Shown: positions 32,171-41,683, counted from the stretch's first letter. The stretch is 64,000 nucleotides of DNA from JACVRW01 sp963716215 (GCA_963716215.1 OY970298.1:2728001-2792000); one strand, 5' to 3'. Made by a program: numbers and translations. The notes: generated by a model from the letters alone, not told the origin.

Positions 32171-33691
32171 CTACTGCCGCCCGCTGTCCTTGCCGGGCCC
32201 GCCCAGCAGCCGGTCGCGCCCGACGCCTCCGAGCAGCCGATCCCTGCCGGCGCCGCCGAACAGCCGGTCGCCTCCCCTGTCGCCCAGGACCTTGTCGTTG
32301 CCCGTGCCGCCCGAGAGGTAGTCGTGTCCACGCCCCCCTTCGAGGCGGTCCTTGCCGCGCCCGCCGCAGACGACGTCGTTGCCGCCCAGGCCCTTCACCT
32401 TGTCGTTGCCACCGTGGGCGACGATCACGTCCCTGCGGAGTGTGCCCGTGATCGTGTCGCCGGCGTTCGTGCCCGTGATCGTTGCCTGCTTGCCTCGGCA
32501 GCGTCCTGGCATGACCCCGGGGACATTCGGGCCGCCCCCTCCGGGCCCGGTGACTCGCGGGAAAAGGACGTTCTCGCACTGGCTCAGCCCGTCGACCAGG
32601 GCGGCGTCCGCGGTGACCGTGTCGATGTCCGGTCCGCAGTCGGCGCTGTCGGCTCCGCCGTCGCGCACGAGCAGCGAGTCGGCCCCGGCGGAGCCCACGA
32701 GCGCGTCGACTCCGTCCCGACCCTCCAGCACGTCGTTGCCAAGTGACCCCGCAAGCGTGTTCGACACGGCGTCGCCGCGCAGGACGTCGTTGAACTCGGT
32801 CCCGATGACGTTCTCGATGCCGGAGAGCGACAAGCTTCCGCCCGACCCGGGGCTCTGCGGCCCGGCGATCGCGAGGTCCACCGTGACCCCCGAAGTGCCG
32901 TTGACTTCCAGATCATCGACGCCGGCCCCGCCGTCGACCGTTTCGAATCCGCCGGGACCGGCGTAAACCTCGATCTCGTCGCCTCCCCCCATGCCGAGGA
33001 CGCTGTCGCTGCCGTCGTATCCATCGAGGGTGTCGGCGCCCTGGCCGCCGATCAGCACGTCCGACCCCTCACCGCCGTAGAGGGTGATCGGATCGGTCAG
33101 CGCGCTGCCGGTCCCCGCACCGCCCTGGGCGCTCAGGATGCCTTGCACGGGGCCGGCCGCGCCGATCAGCTCCGGGATGTTGTCGGTAAGGATGTCCGCG
33201 TCCGGTTGCGCCTCGCCCCCGGTCGCGTTGGGGTTGATTCCCGAGCTGCCGAAGCGCATCGGCACGCCCGTGCCCGCAACGACCAAGAGCTCCGAATTCG
33301 GCCGGTCGTTCAGATTCACCGAGATCTCGATCTCCGGCGTCCCGCCGTTCTCGCCCACGGTCGAGGCGCCCGGAGCGAAACGGCTCGGCGAGACTATGTC
33401 CACCGCGTTGCTGTTGGCGGTCGGTGCGTTGTAGACGGAGATCACGTTGGTGTTGGTCACGCTGGGCGGGCCCCCCACCCCAGTACAGGCAACGTTGCTG
33501 TCGCTGCCCGACACCTGGATCTCCCCGGTCCCCAAGACGCGCAAGGTCGCACGGTCGCCTGAAGCGGGCAACCGCACCTCCAACAGCCCGCCGCCGAAGT
33601 CGCACGTCGTCGCCGCGGGCGCCGCGGCAGGCGCCGCGAGCAGGACGCACAGCGGCGCCAGGGCAGCAAGCATCCATCGGGTCGATCCCAT
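32171..33691 (-). CDS. secreted RTX-type calcium-binding protein
   Basis: Exported protein of 506 aa. The signal peptide is MLAALAPLCVLLAAPAAAPAATT. The middle (about 60-330) is a beta-rich region with GGEGSDVLIGGQGADTLDGYDGSD and GTEFNDVLRGDAVSNTLAGSLGNDVLEGRDG blocks. The C-terminal 80 residues are about nine GGxGxDxLx nonapeptides (GGNDKVKGL, GGRGKDRLE, GGTGNDKVL and so on). These fold as a calcium-filled beta-roll. No type-I secretion signal or transporter was seen, so export is by the Sec signal. The start overlaps the regulator stop by 1 bp (TGATG), so translation of the two is coupled. Confidence 0.5.
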   Translation of the reverse strand: MGSTRWMLAALAPLCVLLAAPAAAPAATTCDFGGGLLEVRLPASGDRATLRVLGTGEIQVSGSDSNVACTGVGGPPSVTNTNVISVYNAPTANSNAVDIVSPSRFAPGASTVGENGGTPEIEISVNLNDRPNSELLVVAGTGVPMRFGSSGINPNATGGEAQPDADILTDNIPELIGAAGPVQGILSAQGGAGTGSALTDPITLYGGEGSDVLIGGQGADTLDGYDGSDSVLGMGGGDEIEVYAGPGGFETVDGGAGVDDLEVNGTSGVTVDLAIAGPQSPGSGGSLSLSGIENVIGTEFNDVLRGDAVSNTLAGSLGNDVLEGRDGVDALVGSAGADSLLVRDGGADSADCGPDIDTVTADAALVDGLSQCENVLFPRVTGPGGGGPNVPGVMPGRCRGKQATITGTNAGDTITGTLRRDVIVAHGGNDKVKGLGGNDVVCGGRGKDRLEGGRGHDYLSGGTGNDKVLGDRGGDRLFGGAGRDRLLGGVGRDRLLGGPGKDSGRQ

Positions 33692-36618
33692 CAGGGGGAA
33701 GCGTTGCGTCCCCGTTCGCCCCGCGCCATCGTGGAAACCCCGTATCCGCGCTCGACCGCGGCGGCGAGCGCCGAGCGCCCCGGCACTCCCAGCTTGCGGT
33801 ACGCGTGCGTCAGGTGGGTTTCGACGGTCCGCTCGGAGACGTAGAGCGCGTTCGCGATCTGCTTGTTGGTGCGACCCTGGTGAACGAGCTGCGCGATTTC
33901 GAGCTCGCGCGGGCTGAGCAAGCCGACGCCGTTCGCGCCCGCCTCCGTCCTGCGCGGCACCCGGCGGCCGAGCCGGCGCAGCTCTCGTGCCGCGTGGTCC
34001 CGCGGCCCAAGGGCGCCGCATGCCTCGAGCTCGCTCCGGGAGTCCTCCAGAGCGGCGATCGCGGCCGCCCGTTGACCTGCCTCCGCCAGCGCGATGCCGT
34101 GCAGCAGTCGGGAACGCTCGGTGTCGATCCGATTCCCGGCCGCACCGAAGCTCTCCACGGCCGCCCTGGCGAGCTCCGCCGCGCGACCGGCATCTCCGCG
34201 CGCGAGCACAACCTCCGCGCGGGCACGCCGAGCCCAACCGGTACGGCCCGGCAGCCCGAGCCCATCGGCAGCCGTCTCGGCGCGCTCGGCCCACGCGTCC
34301 GCCTGCTCGAGTTGCCCGAGGGCCAGGTCCGCCCGTGTGAGGGTCTCGTACCAGCGCGGCTGGTAGAGCCGTTCGTTGAGCGGCAGCTCCGGGCCTCCCC
34401 CGGCATCGAGCATCCGCTCGCGACAGCCGGCCGGATCGCCGGCCTCGAGCTGTGCCTCGGCCAGGAAGAAGCGCACTACGGCACTCACCTGGTCCGACCT
34501 GCCGGCCGACAGCTCCACCGCGCGCTCGCCCGCGGCCAACGCCACGCTGACGTCGCCAGCCCGCAAGGCCGACCCGCAGCGATGCCCCAGCGCCCAGAGC
34601 AGGAACTCGTTCTCGCCGGTCAGCTCGGCGCTGGCGATCGCGTCCTCGAAGCACTGAACGGCGCCCGGCAGGTCGCCCTGCCAGAGGAGCGCGTCGCCGA
34701 GGAAGAGCAATGCCTCCACGAGCACGTAGCCGTGCCCGCTCGACCGCGCGACCGACAGCGCACGCTCCATGTGCCGCCGGCAGGACTCGCTGCGCTCGAG
34801 CATGGTCTCGACCAGCCCGAGCCGCGCGTATGTCTGCAGCCACGGCGCCAGCTCCGCATCATCCAGTCGATCGAACGTCTCGGCGGCGGCGTCGAGCTCC
34901 CGCAGTGCCTGCTCGACGGTGCCGAGCCGGGCCTCCCAGAGCGCTGACAGAACTCGCGCCGTGGCTTCGAGCGGGCGGTCGTCGTCGGCGACCGCCTGTG
35001 CAAGCACGTCCTGCGCCCAAACGCCCGCCCGCTCGTAGTCGAGCTTCCAGAGGCTGACCCACGCCAACGCAAGCTTGAGCGTGGCGGCCTCGGGAGAGCG
35101 CTGGTCGGGCACCTCGCCCAGCGCTCCCAACAGCAGCGACCGTGCCTCGGCAGACCTGCCGAGCAGAAACTCCATCGTCGCGCAGGCTGCCGTCAGGCGA
35201 GCGCGCTCTGTTCCGGCGTTGCGCGGGACGAGCGCGGTCGCCTCGCGCAGCGCGTCGCGGCTCTCCCTGATCTGCCCCGCGGCGCCGAGCGCGGAGGCCA
35301 TTGGCGCGAGCAGCTGCAGGCGTCGGTCGTCCGCGCCTGAGGGCAGCAGGCGCAGCGCCGCGTTGAACCAGTGCGCGGCGGTCGAGGGCGCCCGCGAGGC
35401 GGCGGCTCGCCCGGCCCGCGTCAGCAGCGTGACGGCGTGGTCGTCGCCGACCGCTGCCGAGCACTCGACATGATGCGCACACTCGCCTGGCGAGGCGCCG
35501 CGCTGCTCCAGGGTCGTCGCCAGTCGCCGGTGGGCGGCCAAGCGCCACCCCGCCTTCGCGGACTCGTACACCGCCCGTCGCACGATCGGATGGCGGAAGC
35601 GGAACCGGCGCGGCAGCTCGGTCTCCCGGACCAGATCCGAATCGAGCAGCTCGTCGAGGAGTACGAGCGCGCGTGTCTCGTCCGTGTCCGCAGCGACCGC
35701 GGCCAGTCCGGGATCGAATGGATCGCCCACGATCGCCGCGCCCTCGAGCATCCTGCGTGCATCCGACGGCAGTTGAGCGAGCTCGCTCCCGAGGGCGGCG
35801 ACTACCCCCGCGGGGACCTCCCCGGCCAAAGCCTCAACCGGCGCCTTCTCGACGCCTGTGCCTTCGGCACGAAGGAGCTCGCGCAGGTAGAACGGGTTGC
35901 CACCGCTCTCGCGGTGGAGGATGGCCCGAGCATCGGCAGCGACGTTCTCCCCGAGCAGCTCGTCCACCTCCACGCGACTGAGCGCGCGGAGCTCGAGGAG
36001 CTCACCACCGTCGGCGTGCGATGCGGTGAGCGCCGCGACCAGTTGGGCTGGAGCCTGGTGCGACCGGTACGCGACCGCCAAGAGCAGCCGCCCCTTCGGT
36101 CGCCGGCGAGTCAGATGCGACACCAGCTCGATCGAGGCCTCATCGGCCCACTGGACGTCGTCGAGGGCCAGGACCACCGGCCGGCGGCGACCCAGCAGCT
36201 CCAGCAGGGCGCCCACCGCGCGGTGGGCACGGTAGCGCTCGTCGGGGAGCCCCCCGGTGGGTTTGTCGGCCAGCTCCGCCAACGAGGGAAAGACCGAGGC
36301 GAGCTCCCACATGCTGTCCCGGTCGAGGTTCTCGAACAGCCGCGGGTTGAGCGCGCCGAGGTGGTCATCCAGAGCGTCGACGAAGACGGCAAAGGGCGGT
36401 CCCCGCTCGAACTCCGCGGCCCGGCCACTCAGCACGAGCATCTCCCGAGCGACCGCACGCGCGCCCAGGGCCTCGAGCAGTGCCGTCTTGCCAATCCCAG
36501 CCTCGCCTGACACGGCGAGGACGGATGGCGCTCCCGCCGACACGCGGTCGAGGGCGCGCTCTAGCGCTGCCAGCTCACGCTCCCGACCGACCAGCTGGGC
36601 CTCCGCTACGCCCCGCAC
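33691..36618 (-). CDS. LuxR-family regulator with AAA ATPase and TPR-like region, 975 aa
   Basis: Large signal-transduction ATPase regulator. AAA domain with Walker A GEAGIGKT (38-45) and Walker B VVLALDDVQWADE (about 150-162). The middle 550 residues are alpha-helical repeats. The C-terminal LuxR HTH (about 900-960) begins LLSPRELEIAQLVHQGRTNKQIANALY with SERTVETHLTHAYRKLG as its recognition helix. It begins at GTG 36618. It is upstream of, and coupled to, the RTX gene, the only gene it is co-translated with; it may activate that gene. Signal unknown. Confidence 0.5.
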   Translation of the reverse strand: MRGVAEAQLVGRERELAALERALDRVSAGAPSVLAVSGEAGIGKTALLEALGARAVAREMLVLSGRAAEFERGPPFAVFVDALDDHLGALNPRLFENLDRDSMWELASVFPSLAELADKPTGGLPDERYRAHRAVGALLELLGRRRPVVLALDDVQWADEASIELVSHLTRRRPKGRLLLAVAYRSHQAPAQLVAALTASHADGGELLELRALSRVEVDELLGENVAADARAILHRESGGNPFYLRELLRAEGTGVEKAPVEALAGEVPAGVVAALGSELAQLPSDARRMLEGAAIVGDPFDPGLAAVAADTDETRALVLLDELLDSDLVRETELPRRFRFRHPIVRRAVYESAKAGWRLAAHRRLATTLEQRGASPGECAHHVECSAAVGDDHAVTLLTRAGRAAASRAPSTAAHWFNAALRLLPSGADDRRLQLLAPMASALGAAGQIRESRDALREATALVPRNAGTERARLTAACATMEFLLGRSAEARSLLLGALGEVPDQRSPEAATLKLALAWVSLWKLDYERAGVWAQDVLAQAVADDDRPLEATARVLSALWEARLGTVEQALRELDAAAETFDRLDDAELAPWLQTYARLGLVETMLERSESCRRHMERALSVARSSGHGYVLVEALLFLGDALLWQGDLPGAVQCFEDAIASAELTGENEFLLWALGHRCGSALRAGDVSVALAAGERAVELSAGRSDQVSAVVRFFLAEAQLEAGDPAGCRERMLDAGGGPELPLNERLYQPRWYETLTRADLALGQLEQADAWAERAETAADGLGLPGRTGWARRARAEVVLARGDAGRAAELARAAVESFGAAGNRIDTERSRLLHGIALAEAGQRAAAIAALEDSRSELEACGALGPRDHAARELRRLGRRVPRRTEAGANGVGLLSPRELEIAQLVHQGRTNKQIANALYVSERTVETHLTHAYRKLGVPGRSALAAAVERGYGVSTMARGERGRNASP

Positions 36619-36635
36619 CCCGGGGATTCTCCCGC

Positions 36636-37193
36636 TTAGCGTTCTGCCTCGCCGCGCGACTCCATCAACGCCAGCAGCTTCGTCGTCGTGCTCCAGTTGC
36701 GGATCGTCATGTTCCTGTACTCGGGCAGCGAGGCGACCTTGTTGAGCCGGCTGCTCGTGGCCTTCGCCGCGAGCCGCGAGAAGTAGAGGACACCGCCGCC
36801 CAGCCAGGCGCGGTCGACGCCTTCCCGAAGCTCGATCTCACCGAACGCCTTCTTCACCGTCAGCGGCCTTCGGACGAAGACGACGTCCCACAAGTGAGCC
36901 TCCCCACCGAACCCGCGGGGAGCGCCCTCGACCACGGCCTTCAGGTTCGCCTCGGTCAGGAGCACGACCTTCAGCTCGAGATCGAAGCGCCGACTCAGAT
37001 CCAACTCGAGCCGGGCGGCAAGCTCCTCGCGCCTCTGCCTCGGAGCACGAAACAGCAAGTTCCCGCTGGCGATGTACGTCACGACGTCGGTGAATCCCAT
37101 CGACTCACCGGCCGCCCGAAGCTCGGCCATCTTCACGAGGTTCTTGCCGCCGACGTTGATCCCGCGCAGCAGGGCGAGGTAATGGGAAGGCAT
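36636..37193 (-). CDS. DUF1697 protein
   Basis: Protein of 185 aa with the family start YLALLRGINVGGKNLVKMAELRAAGESMGFTDVVTYIASGNLLF and the closing KATSSRLNKVASLPEYRNMTIRNWSTTTKLL. The family is widespread and has no known biochemical role. The start is 11 bp after the antiporter stop at 37204 and the stop is 18 bp before the LuxR gene, so all are probably one transcript. Confidence 0.5.
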   Translation of the reverse strand: MPSHYLALLRGINVGGKNLVKMAELRAAGESMGFTDVVTYIASGNLLFRAPRQRREELAARLELDLSRRFDLELKVVLLTEANLKAVVEGAPRGFGGEAHLWDVVFVRRPLTVKKAFGEIELREGVDRAWLGGGVLYFSRLAAKATSSRLNKVASLPEYRNMTIRNWSTTTKLLALMESRGEAER

Positions 37194-37203
37194 CAGCGGC
37201 GTT

Positions 37204-38490
37204 CTATCGACTCTGGTTCGGCTGTTCCACCGGTCCGCGGACTCGCGTCACATCGGCCGCGGCGCTCTCCATCGGCGGCGCCTTGCCGCGCGGGTGCCGC
37301 TCGTACCAGCGGGCATATCTGTCCGCGAGGGGCGCGGCGCTGAGGCCGTGGGCGAACACCGACAGCCCCACGGTCAGGTAGATGGCGACCACGATCAGGT
37401 GCTCGTGGGGCAGGCTCGACTCCTCGACCACGATCACTGCGAACACGATCGATGCCAGACCGCGCGGGCCGAACCAGCCGAGGAAGCCGAGCGTCGGCCG
37501 CCTGGCGCGCGACCCCAGCATCGCGATCGCGACCGGCAGCATCCGCACGATCGTGAGGCTGAGGACCGCGTAGAGGACGAGGCTCCAGCTCAACTCGCCG
37601 AGTGCGGGGCCGAGCAGGATCGCCCCGAACAGCACGAAGGTCACGCCGTTCAGCACGTTCCCAACCTGCTCGCTGAGCTCGTTGATCTGCTCGGGGTCTC
37701 GCCCGAGCACGAGCCTGAAGGTCATGCCCGCCACGAACGCCGCGATGAAGCCCGACCCGCCGAGCGCGCTCGCGGCCCCGTAGGCGAGCGCCGCTCCGGC
37801 GCCCGGGATCACCTGCCGCCACTGATTCGCGATCAGGTCTCGCCGGCCGGCCTGGATGACGATCGCGGCCACCACGAGCCCACCCACCACACCGCCGACG
37901 ACTCCGTAGCCGATCTCCTCGAGCAGGAGCGTGGCGGCGCTGCGACCCTCCGAGATCTCCGAGGTCACGTCGGCCACGGCCACCGCAGCGAACAACAGCG
38001 GCACGCAGATCCCGTCGTTGAGCCCGCTCTCGACGTTGAGCCCCTGCCGGATCCGCCCGGGGATCCGCGGCTCGGTGACAACGGCCTGCCCGAGCGCGGC
38101 GTCGGTGGGGGCCAACACGATCGCGAGGATCAGAGCCTCCTCGACGGCGAGGCGGTCGAAGATGAGAGCAGCCGCGACCGCACCGAGCCCGATCGTCAGG
38201 GGCAGGCCGATCCCGAGTAGGCGCATCGGTACCCCAACCTCGCGCCGCAGCATCCCGAGATCGATGCGCGAGGCATCGCAGAACAGCACCAGCGCAAGCG
38301 TGGCCTCCGCCAGCGCCCTCACGGTCCCGCTCGAGCTCTCGAGGTCCAGCTCGCCGAGCACCTTGGGTCCCACCAGCAACCCGACGACGACGAAGACGAT
38401 CGCCGGCGTGATCGGCGTCCCCGAGAGCCGCCGCGACATCGCCGCGACCCCGAGCAGCGTCAGCGCCACTATTGCAAGGGACCACTCCAC
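37204..38490 (-). CDS. CPA1-type cation:proton antiporter
   Basis: Membrane antiporter of 428 aa with about 12-13 hydrophobic segments. Key residues are in APTDAALGQAVV (CPA Thr-Asp motif), NVESGLNDGICVPL (Asn-Asp ion-binding pair) and FGPRGLASIVFAVIVVEES. The short hydrophilic tail (about 30 residues, APPMESAAADV) lacks a regulatory domain. Role: sodium or potassium export in exchange for protons. Upstream and 20 bp away is a lipoprotein gene. Confidence 0.5.
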   Translation of the reverse strand: MEWSLAIVALTLLGVAAMSRRLSGTPITPAIVFVVVGLLVGPKVLGELDLESSSGTVRALAEATLALVLFCDASRIDLGMLRREVGVPMRLLGIGLPLTIGLGAVAAALIFDRLAVEEALILAIVLAPTDAALGQAVVTEPRIPGRIRQGLNVESGLNDGICVPLLFAAVAVADVTSEISEGRSAATLLLEEIGYGVVGGVVGGLVVAAIVIQAGRRDLIANQWRQVIPGAGAALAYGAASALGGSGFIAAFVAGMTFRLVLGRDPEQINELSEQVGNVLNGVTFVLFGAILLGPALGELSWSLVLYAVLSLTIVRMLPVAIAMLGSRARRPTLGFLGWFGPRGLASIVFAVIVVEESSLPHEHLIVVAIYLTVGLSVFAHGLSAAPLADRYARWYERHPRGKAPPMESAAADVTRVRGPVEQPNQSR

Positions 38491-38510
38491 TCAGGCCGTC
38501 CGGGCGAGCG

Positions 38511-38945
38511 TCAGTCGCAGTCGATCTGAGCGAAGGACTGCTGGTATGAGCTGGCCAGCTGCTTGGCCGCGGTCTCTACCTGCTCCTTCGCCCCACTGAG
38601 CGAGAGGTTCGAACGGAGGTCGCTGGCAACAGCCTCGAGCTCTGAGGTGAACTCCTTGTTCGCCGACTCGACCTCCTGCTTGCGCTCGTCGGTGAGGTCG
38701 CCCTGCGCATCGGCGATCTGCTCGAGGTCGTTCCTGATGGCGTCGAGGGCACCGGTCACCGCGTCTACGGTCGCCGTGGTGGCCGTGAGCGAGGCCAGCT
38801 TGTCGACCTGCTCGTTCAGGTCGGCGCGGGCGTCGCAGACCTGCGTCTGCGCTTTGTCCGCGTCCGACTCTCCGCAGCCGACGGCGATCACCCCAATGAG
38901 AAGGAGGGATGCTACGAGTGGGCCAAGGCGCTTTGTACGGGACAT
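38511..38945 (-). CDS. small helical lipoprotein
   Basis: Lipoprotein with signal peptide MSRTKRLGPLVASLLLIGVIAVGCGES, lipobox VGCG, and a mature part that is nearly all helix (about 115 residues; EQVDKLASLTATTATVDAVTGALDAIRNDLEQ). An end pair of cysteines (VCDARAD and QIDCD) could make a disulfide. I chose ATG 38943-38945; ATG 38952-38954 adds three residues. It precedes the antiporter gene on the same strand. Confidence 0.5.
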   Translation of the reverse strand: MSRTKRLGPLVASLLLIGVIAVGCGESDADKAQTQVCDARADLNEQVDKLASLTATTATVDAVTGALDAIRNDLEQIADAQGDLTDERKQEVESANKEFTSELEAVASDLRSNLSLSGAKEQVETAAKQLASSYQQSFAQIDCD

Positions 38946-38999
38946 ACCGTCCATTTTCGGCGCGGACCTCCGCGCGTCGCATCATCCATACAGGGTGAA

Positions 39000-39344
39000 C
39001 TAGGAGTCGCGCCGCTCGAGCGCGGCGTCAACGTCATAGCCGAGCGCAAGCGCGACCTTTGGAGCGCACTGAACGACTCGGGCGCTGCCGGTCACCGGGG
39101 TCACCGCCTCGAGAATGGCGACGATCTCCTCACTGGTCGCTCCTGCCGCAACGGCCAGCGCTATGGCGTGCTGGAACGAGTAGGGGGCTGCGTCGACGGC
39201 AATCGTCGCCGCCATGCGCGCGAAGGCCGCTGTCTTCTTGTCGATGGCGGATGCGGCGGATCCGCTGCCGTCCACCGAGAGCGCGTCGAGCAAGGCATCG
39301 TCGTGAACGGCGAGTCTTCTCAGATGCTCCTTGTAATCGTCCAT
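39000..39344 (-). CDS. carboxymuconolactone decarboxylase/AhpD-like protein
   Basis: Small helical protein of 114 aa of the CMD/AhpD fold: KTAAFARMAATIAVDAAPYSFQHAIALAVAAGATSEEIVAILEAVTPVTGSARVVQCAPKVALALGYD. The AhpD CxxC is replaced (no cysteine pair near the expected helix), so peroxidase activity is not expected. ATG 39342-39344. It is transcribed away from the operator at 39386-39404, which is 42 bp upstream. A second paralogue of the same group is at 46037. Confidence 0.5.
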   Translation of the reverse strand: MDDYKEHLRRLAVHDDALLDALSVDGSGSAASAIDKKTAAFARMAATIAVDAAPYSFQHAIALAVAAGATSEEIVAILEAVTPVTGSARVVQCAPKVALALGYDVDAALERRDS

Positions 39345-39385
39345 CGGCGGACGCCCAATTGGAGCGAACGGAGGCCGCCAGCGCG

Positions 39386-39404
39386 TCATCCCCCCGGGGT
39401 GAAA
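39386..39404 (-). promoter_or_regulatory. MalT-box-like operator copy d (before CMD gene)
   Basis: On the minus strand TTTCACCCCGGGGGGATGA. It aligns with copies a, b and c (see 41683, 44364, 44298). It contains GGGGATGA, which matches the GGGGA(T/G)GAGG MalT box of enterobacteria at eight positions. The TGA of GGATGA is also the stop codon of the LuxR gene. The site is 42 bp before the CMD start. Confidence 0.5.
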
Positions 39405-41683
39405 TTCGCCCCCGGGGGGTACACCGAGCTCTCGAGGAGCCCGAGCTCGACGGCGCGCTCGATCGCCCCGCTCCGCGACGAGACACCGAGCTTCCGGTAG
39501 ATCGAAACAGCCTCGGACTTGACGGTGTTGCGCGAGATGAACAGCCTGGTCGCGATCTCCGGGAACATGAGATGCGTAGCCAGGTATGGCAGGAGCCGGA
39601 GCTCCGCCCCCGTCAGGCTCATCGCCCAGGCCCCGTCCGACCCGGAGGAAGCCTCTACGCGATCGTGTAGCTCGTGCGCATCGTCGACCAGGGAGCCCAT
39701 GTGCGGGCGTGCCTCGAGCACGCGCTCCGTTTCTGTGAGGACCGTGCGGGCCGCGCCGGGCTCGGTCAGGGCCAGATGGGCACGCGTGAGCTCCAGCCCC
39801 ACCTGGATTGTCAGCCATGGAAGCCCGTGATCGAGCAGCGGCCGCAGACGGTGGGCGCGCGTGAGCGCCGCGCGGGCGTGCTCCGGTCTCGCGTCGTGGA
39901 GTGCGACGCGTGCGGTCGCCACATGAGCGAGCGCACTCGACGAGTAATCGCCCAGGCCTCCCTCGTCGACGAGCGCCTGAGCTGCCTCTGCACGTTCTCG
40001 CGCGTCGTCCCAGGCTCCTCGCTCGGCAGCGAGCAGCCCGAGCTGCGCCCGCGCGAGGATCACCACTTCCGACGCGCCACTGGCAAGCCCCGCGTCCACC
40101 GCCGCGGTGAGATCGCTGACCGCCTGATCGCCTTCGCCGAGCAGAGCATGCGCAATGCCTCGCAGACACAGCGCTGCCGGCCTCCAGCCACTCGTCGGGG
40201 GGAGCTGCTCCAGCGCCAGATCGGCATCAGCGAGCGCGCGGTCGACACCGTCGGGCATCATGCCCGCTCGGAGGGCGGCGACCCAGGGCTCGACGGTGGC
40301 GCTGCCATCCGAGAGCGGGATCGTCGACGTTGCCCCGTCGGCGAGAGCGAGCCACCGCTCGGCATCCGCTGATCGGCCGGTCAGGGCTCGTACCCAAGCC
40401 CCCTCGACGGCGAGTGCCGGGTAGCGCTCCAATTCGTCGTCGCGGAACCACGCGAGCCAGTCGTCGAGGGTTTCGCTCCTACCGTCGTAGTGCACCTGCA
40501 GGGCGAGGCCGTCCACCAGGCCGGCAACGGCCTCCGTGTCACCCGCGGCGTGCCCGAACACGACCGCCGCTTCGCGCAGGTCGCGCTCGAGGCACCATGC
40601 CATCGCCCGACGATTGAGCTCCGACACCATGTCCGGCTCGCTGCGCTCGAGCTCGTTGCGCAGCAGCTCGCCGAACAGGTGGTGATAGCGATACCACTCG
40701 CCGCGCCGGTCGAGCGCCACCATGAAGCGGTTCGCATGCGCGAGCGCCTCGAGCGTCTCCGCCGACCCCGTCGTGTCGAGCACGGCGTCGCAGAGACCGC
40801 CACACATTCGATCCAGTACCGAGGTGTACTTGAGGAACTGCGCCTCGGCCGCCGGCAGCCGGGACAGGAGCTCCGAGCGGAAGTACTCGGACACGAACCG
40901 GTCGTCGCCGGTGAAGCTCGCGGCGCTCACGGAGCTGGGTGCCCCGGCCTGCATCGAAAGCGCCGCGAGGTACAGGCCCGCCGGCCAACCCTCCGTCCGG
41001 GCGGTCAGCTCGGAAAGCTCCCCCGCGTCCAGCTCGACGCCGGCCGCAGCGAGCAGCAAGCCGGCCTCCGCCTCGTCCAATCGGAGGTCCGCCACGCCTA
41101 CCTCGTGCAACAGGCCGTGCGCCCGCCAGCGGGCAAGGGGAAGGGGTGGGTCCTCCCTGCTCGCGACCGCGATCTGCGAGCCGGCCGGGACGTACTCGAC
41201 CAAGGCCGCGAGCACGTCTAGACAGGACGGGTTGGCGACCGCGTGCAGGTCGTCGAGCACAAGCACCAGCGGGCGCTCGAGCGCAGCGAGTGCGCTGCCG
41301 AGGCGCGGGACGCGCTTCGACCAGAGCGATCCCGCCGGACCCGACAACGCGTCGAACGTCTCGGGCGGGATCGGCTCGACGCGGTGAATCGCGGTCGCGA
41401 TGTAGCGCAGGAACGTCAGAGCGTCGTCGTCGCGCCCGTCGAGAGCCACCCAAGCGAACGGCCGCGGATCGGCATCGGCCCACCTCGCGAGCAGCGTCGT
41501 CTTGCCGTACCCGGCGGGCGCGATTACGGCCGCGAACCGCAACGTCGACGCGCACAGCCCGGCGATCGCGTCCGCCTTCGCCACGGTGCCCGACCGGGCG
41601 GACGGGGCAGCGAGCTTGACCTCTACGAGGTCGAACGGGACTTCAGCGAGGGCCATCGCAGGCCAAATGCTACGAGTTGCCAT
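39386..41683 (-). CDS. MalT-like LuxR-family ATPase regulator, 765 aa
   Basis: STAND-type transcription factor. NB-ARC-like ATPase with Walker A APAGYGKTT (55-63) and Walker B PLVLVLDDLHAV, then an arm with ASREDPPLPLARWRAHGLL. A helical-repeat sensor region follows (about 340-690). The C-terminal LuxR HTH has LTGAELRLLPYLATHLMFPEIATRLFISRNTVKSEAVSIYRKLGVSSR (about 695-745). The ATG at 41683 lies in operator a, so ATG 41653 (MALAEVPFDLVEVKL) is an alternative start. Its C-terminal PPGANFTPGG is coded by a 10 bp-stem palindrome, 39390-39419. Likely acts on the four MalT-box-like sites around it. Confidence 0.5.
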   Translation of the reverse strand: MATRSIWPAMALAEVPFDLVEVKLAAPSARSGTVAKADAIAGLCASTLRFAAVIAPAGYGKTTLLARWADADPRPFAWVALDGRDDDALTFLRYIATAIHRVEPIPPETFDALSGPAGSLWSKRVPRLGSALAALERPLVLVLDDLHAVANPSCLDVLAALVEYVPAGSQIAVASREDPPLPLARWRAHGLLHEVGVADLRLDEAEAGLLLAAAGVELDAGELSELTARTEGWPAGLYLAALSMQAGAPSSVSAASFTGDDRFVSEYFRSELLSRLPAAEAQFLKYTSVLDRMCGGLCDAVLDTTGSAETLEALAHANRFMVALDRRGEWYRYHHLFGELLRNELERSEPDMVSELNRRAMAWCLERDLREAAVVFGHAAGDTEAVAGLVDGLALQVHYDGRSETLDDWLAWFRDDELERYPALAVEGAWVRALTGRSADAERWLALADGATSTIPLSDGSATVEPWVAALRAGMMPDGVDRALADADLALEQLPPTSGWRPAALCLRGIAHALLGEGDQAVSDLTAAVDAGLASGASEVVILARAQLGLLAAERGAWDDARERAEAAQALVDEGGLGDYSSSALAHVATARVALHDARPEHARAALTRAHRLRPLLDHGLPWLTIQVGLELTRAHLALTEPGAARTVLTETERVLEARPHMGSLVDDAHELHDRVEASSGSDGAWAMSLTGAELRLLPYLATHLMFPEIATRLFISRNTVKSEAVSIYRKLGVSSRSGAIERAVELGLLESSVYPPGANFTPGG
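39390..39419. repeat. CCCCCCGGGG palindrome across the LuxR stop
   Basis: Arms CCCCCCGGGG (39390-39399) and CCCCGGGGGG (39410-39419) with a 10-base spacer. Could form a terminator or a transcript hairpin at the end of the LuxR gene, and overlaps operator d. Confidence 0.5.

Noticed and set aside
33692..34843. Upstream extension of the RTX frame to 890 codons
   Set aside because: The part before ATG 33691 is a shadow of the LuxR gene and the signal peptide is at the internal start.
33424..34947. Open plus-strand frame of 507 codons
   Set aside because: Antisense shadow of the RTX and LuxR genes; the composition is low-complexity Arg/Pro/Ala and no domain is present.
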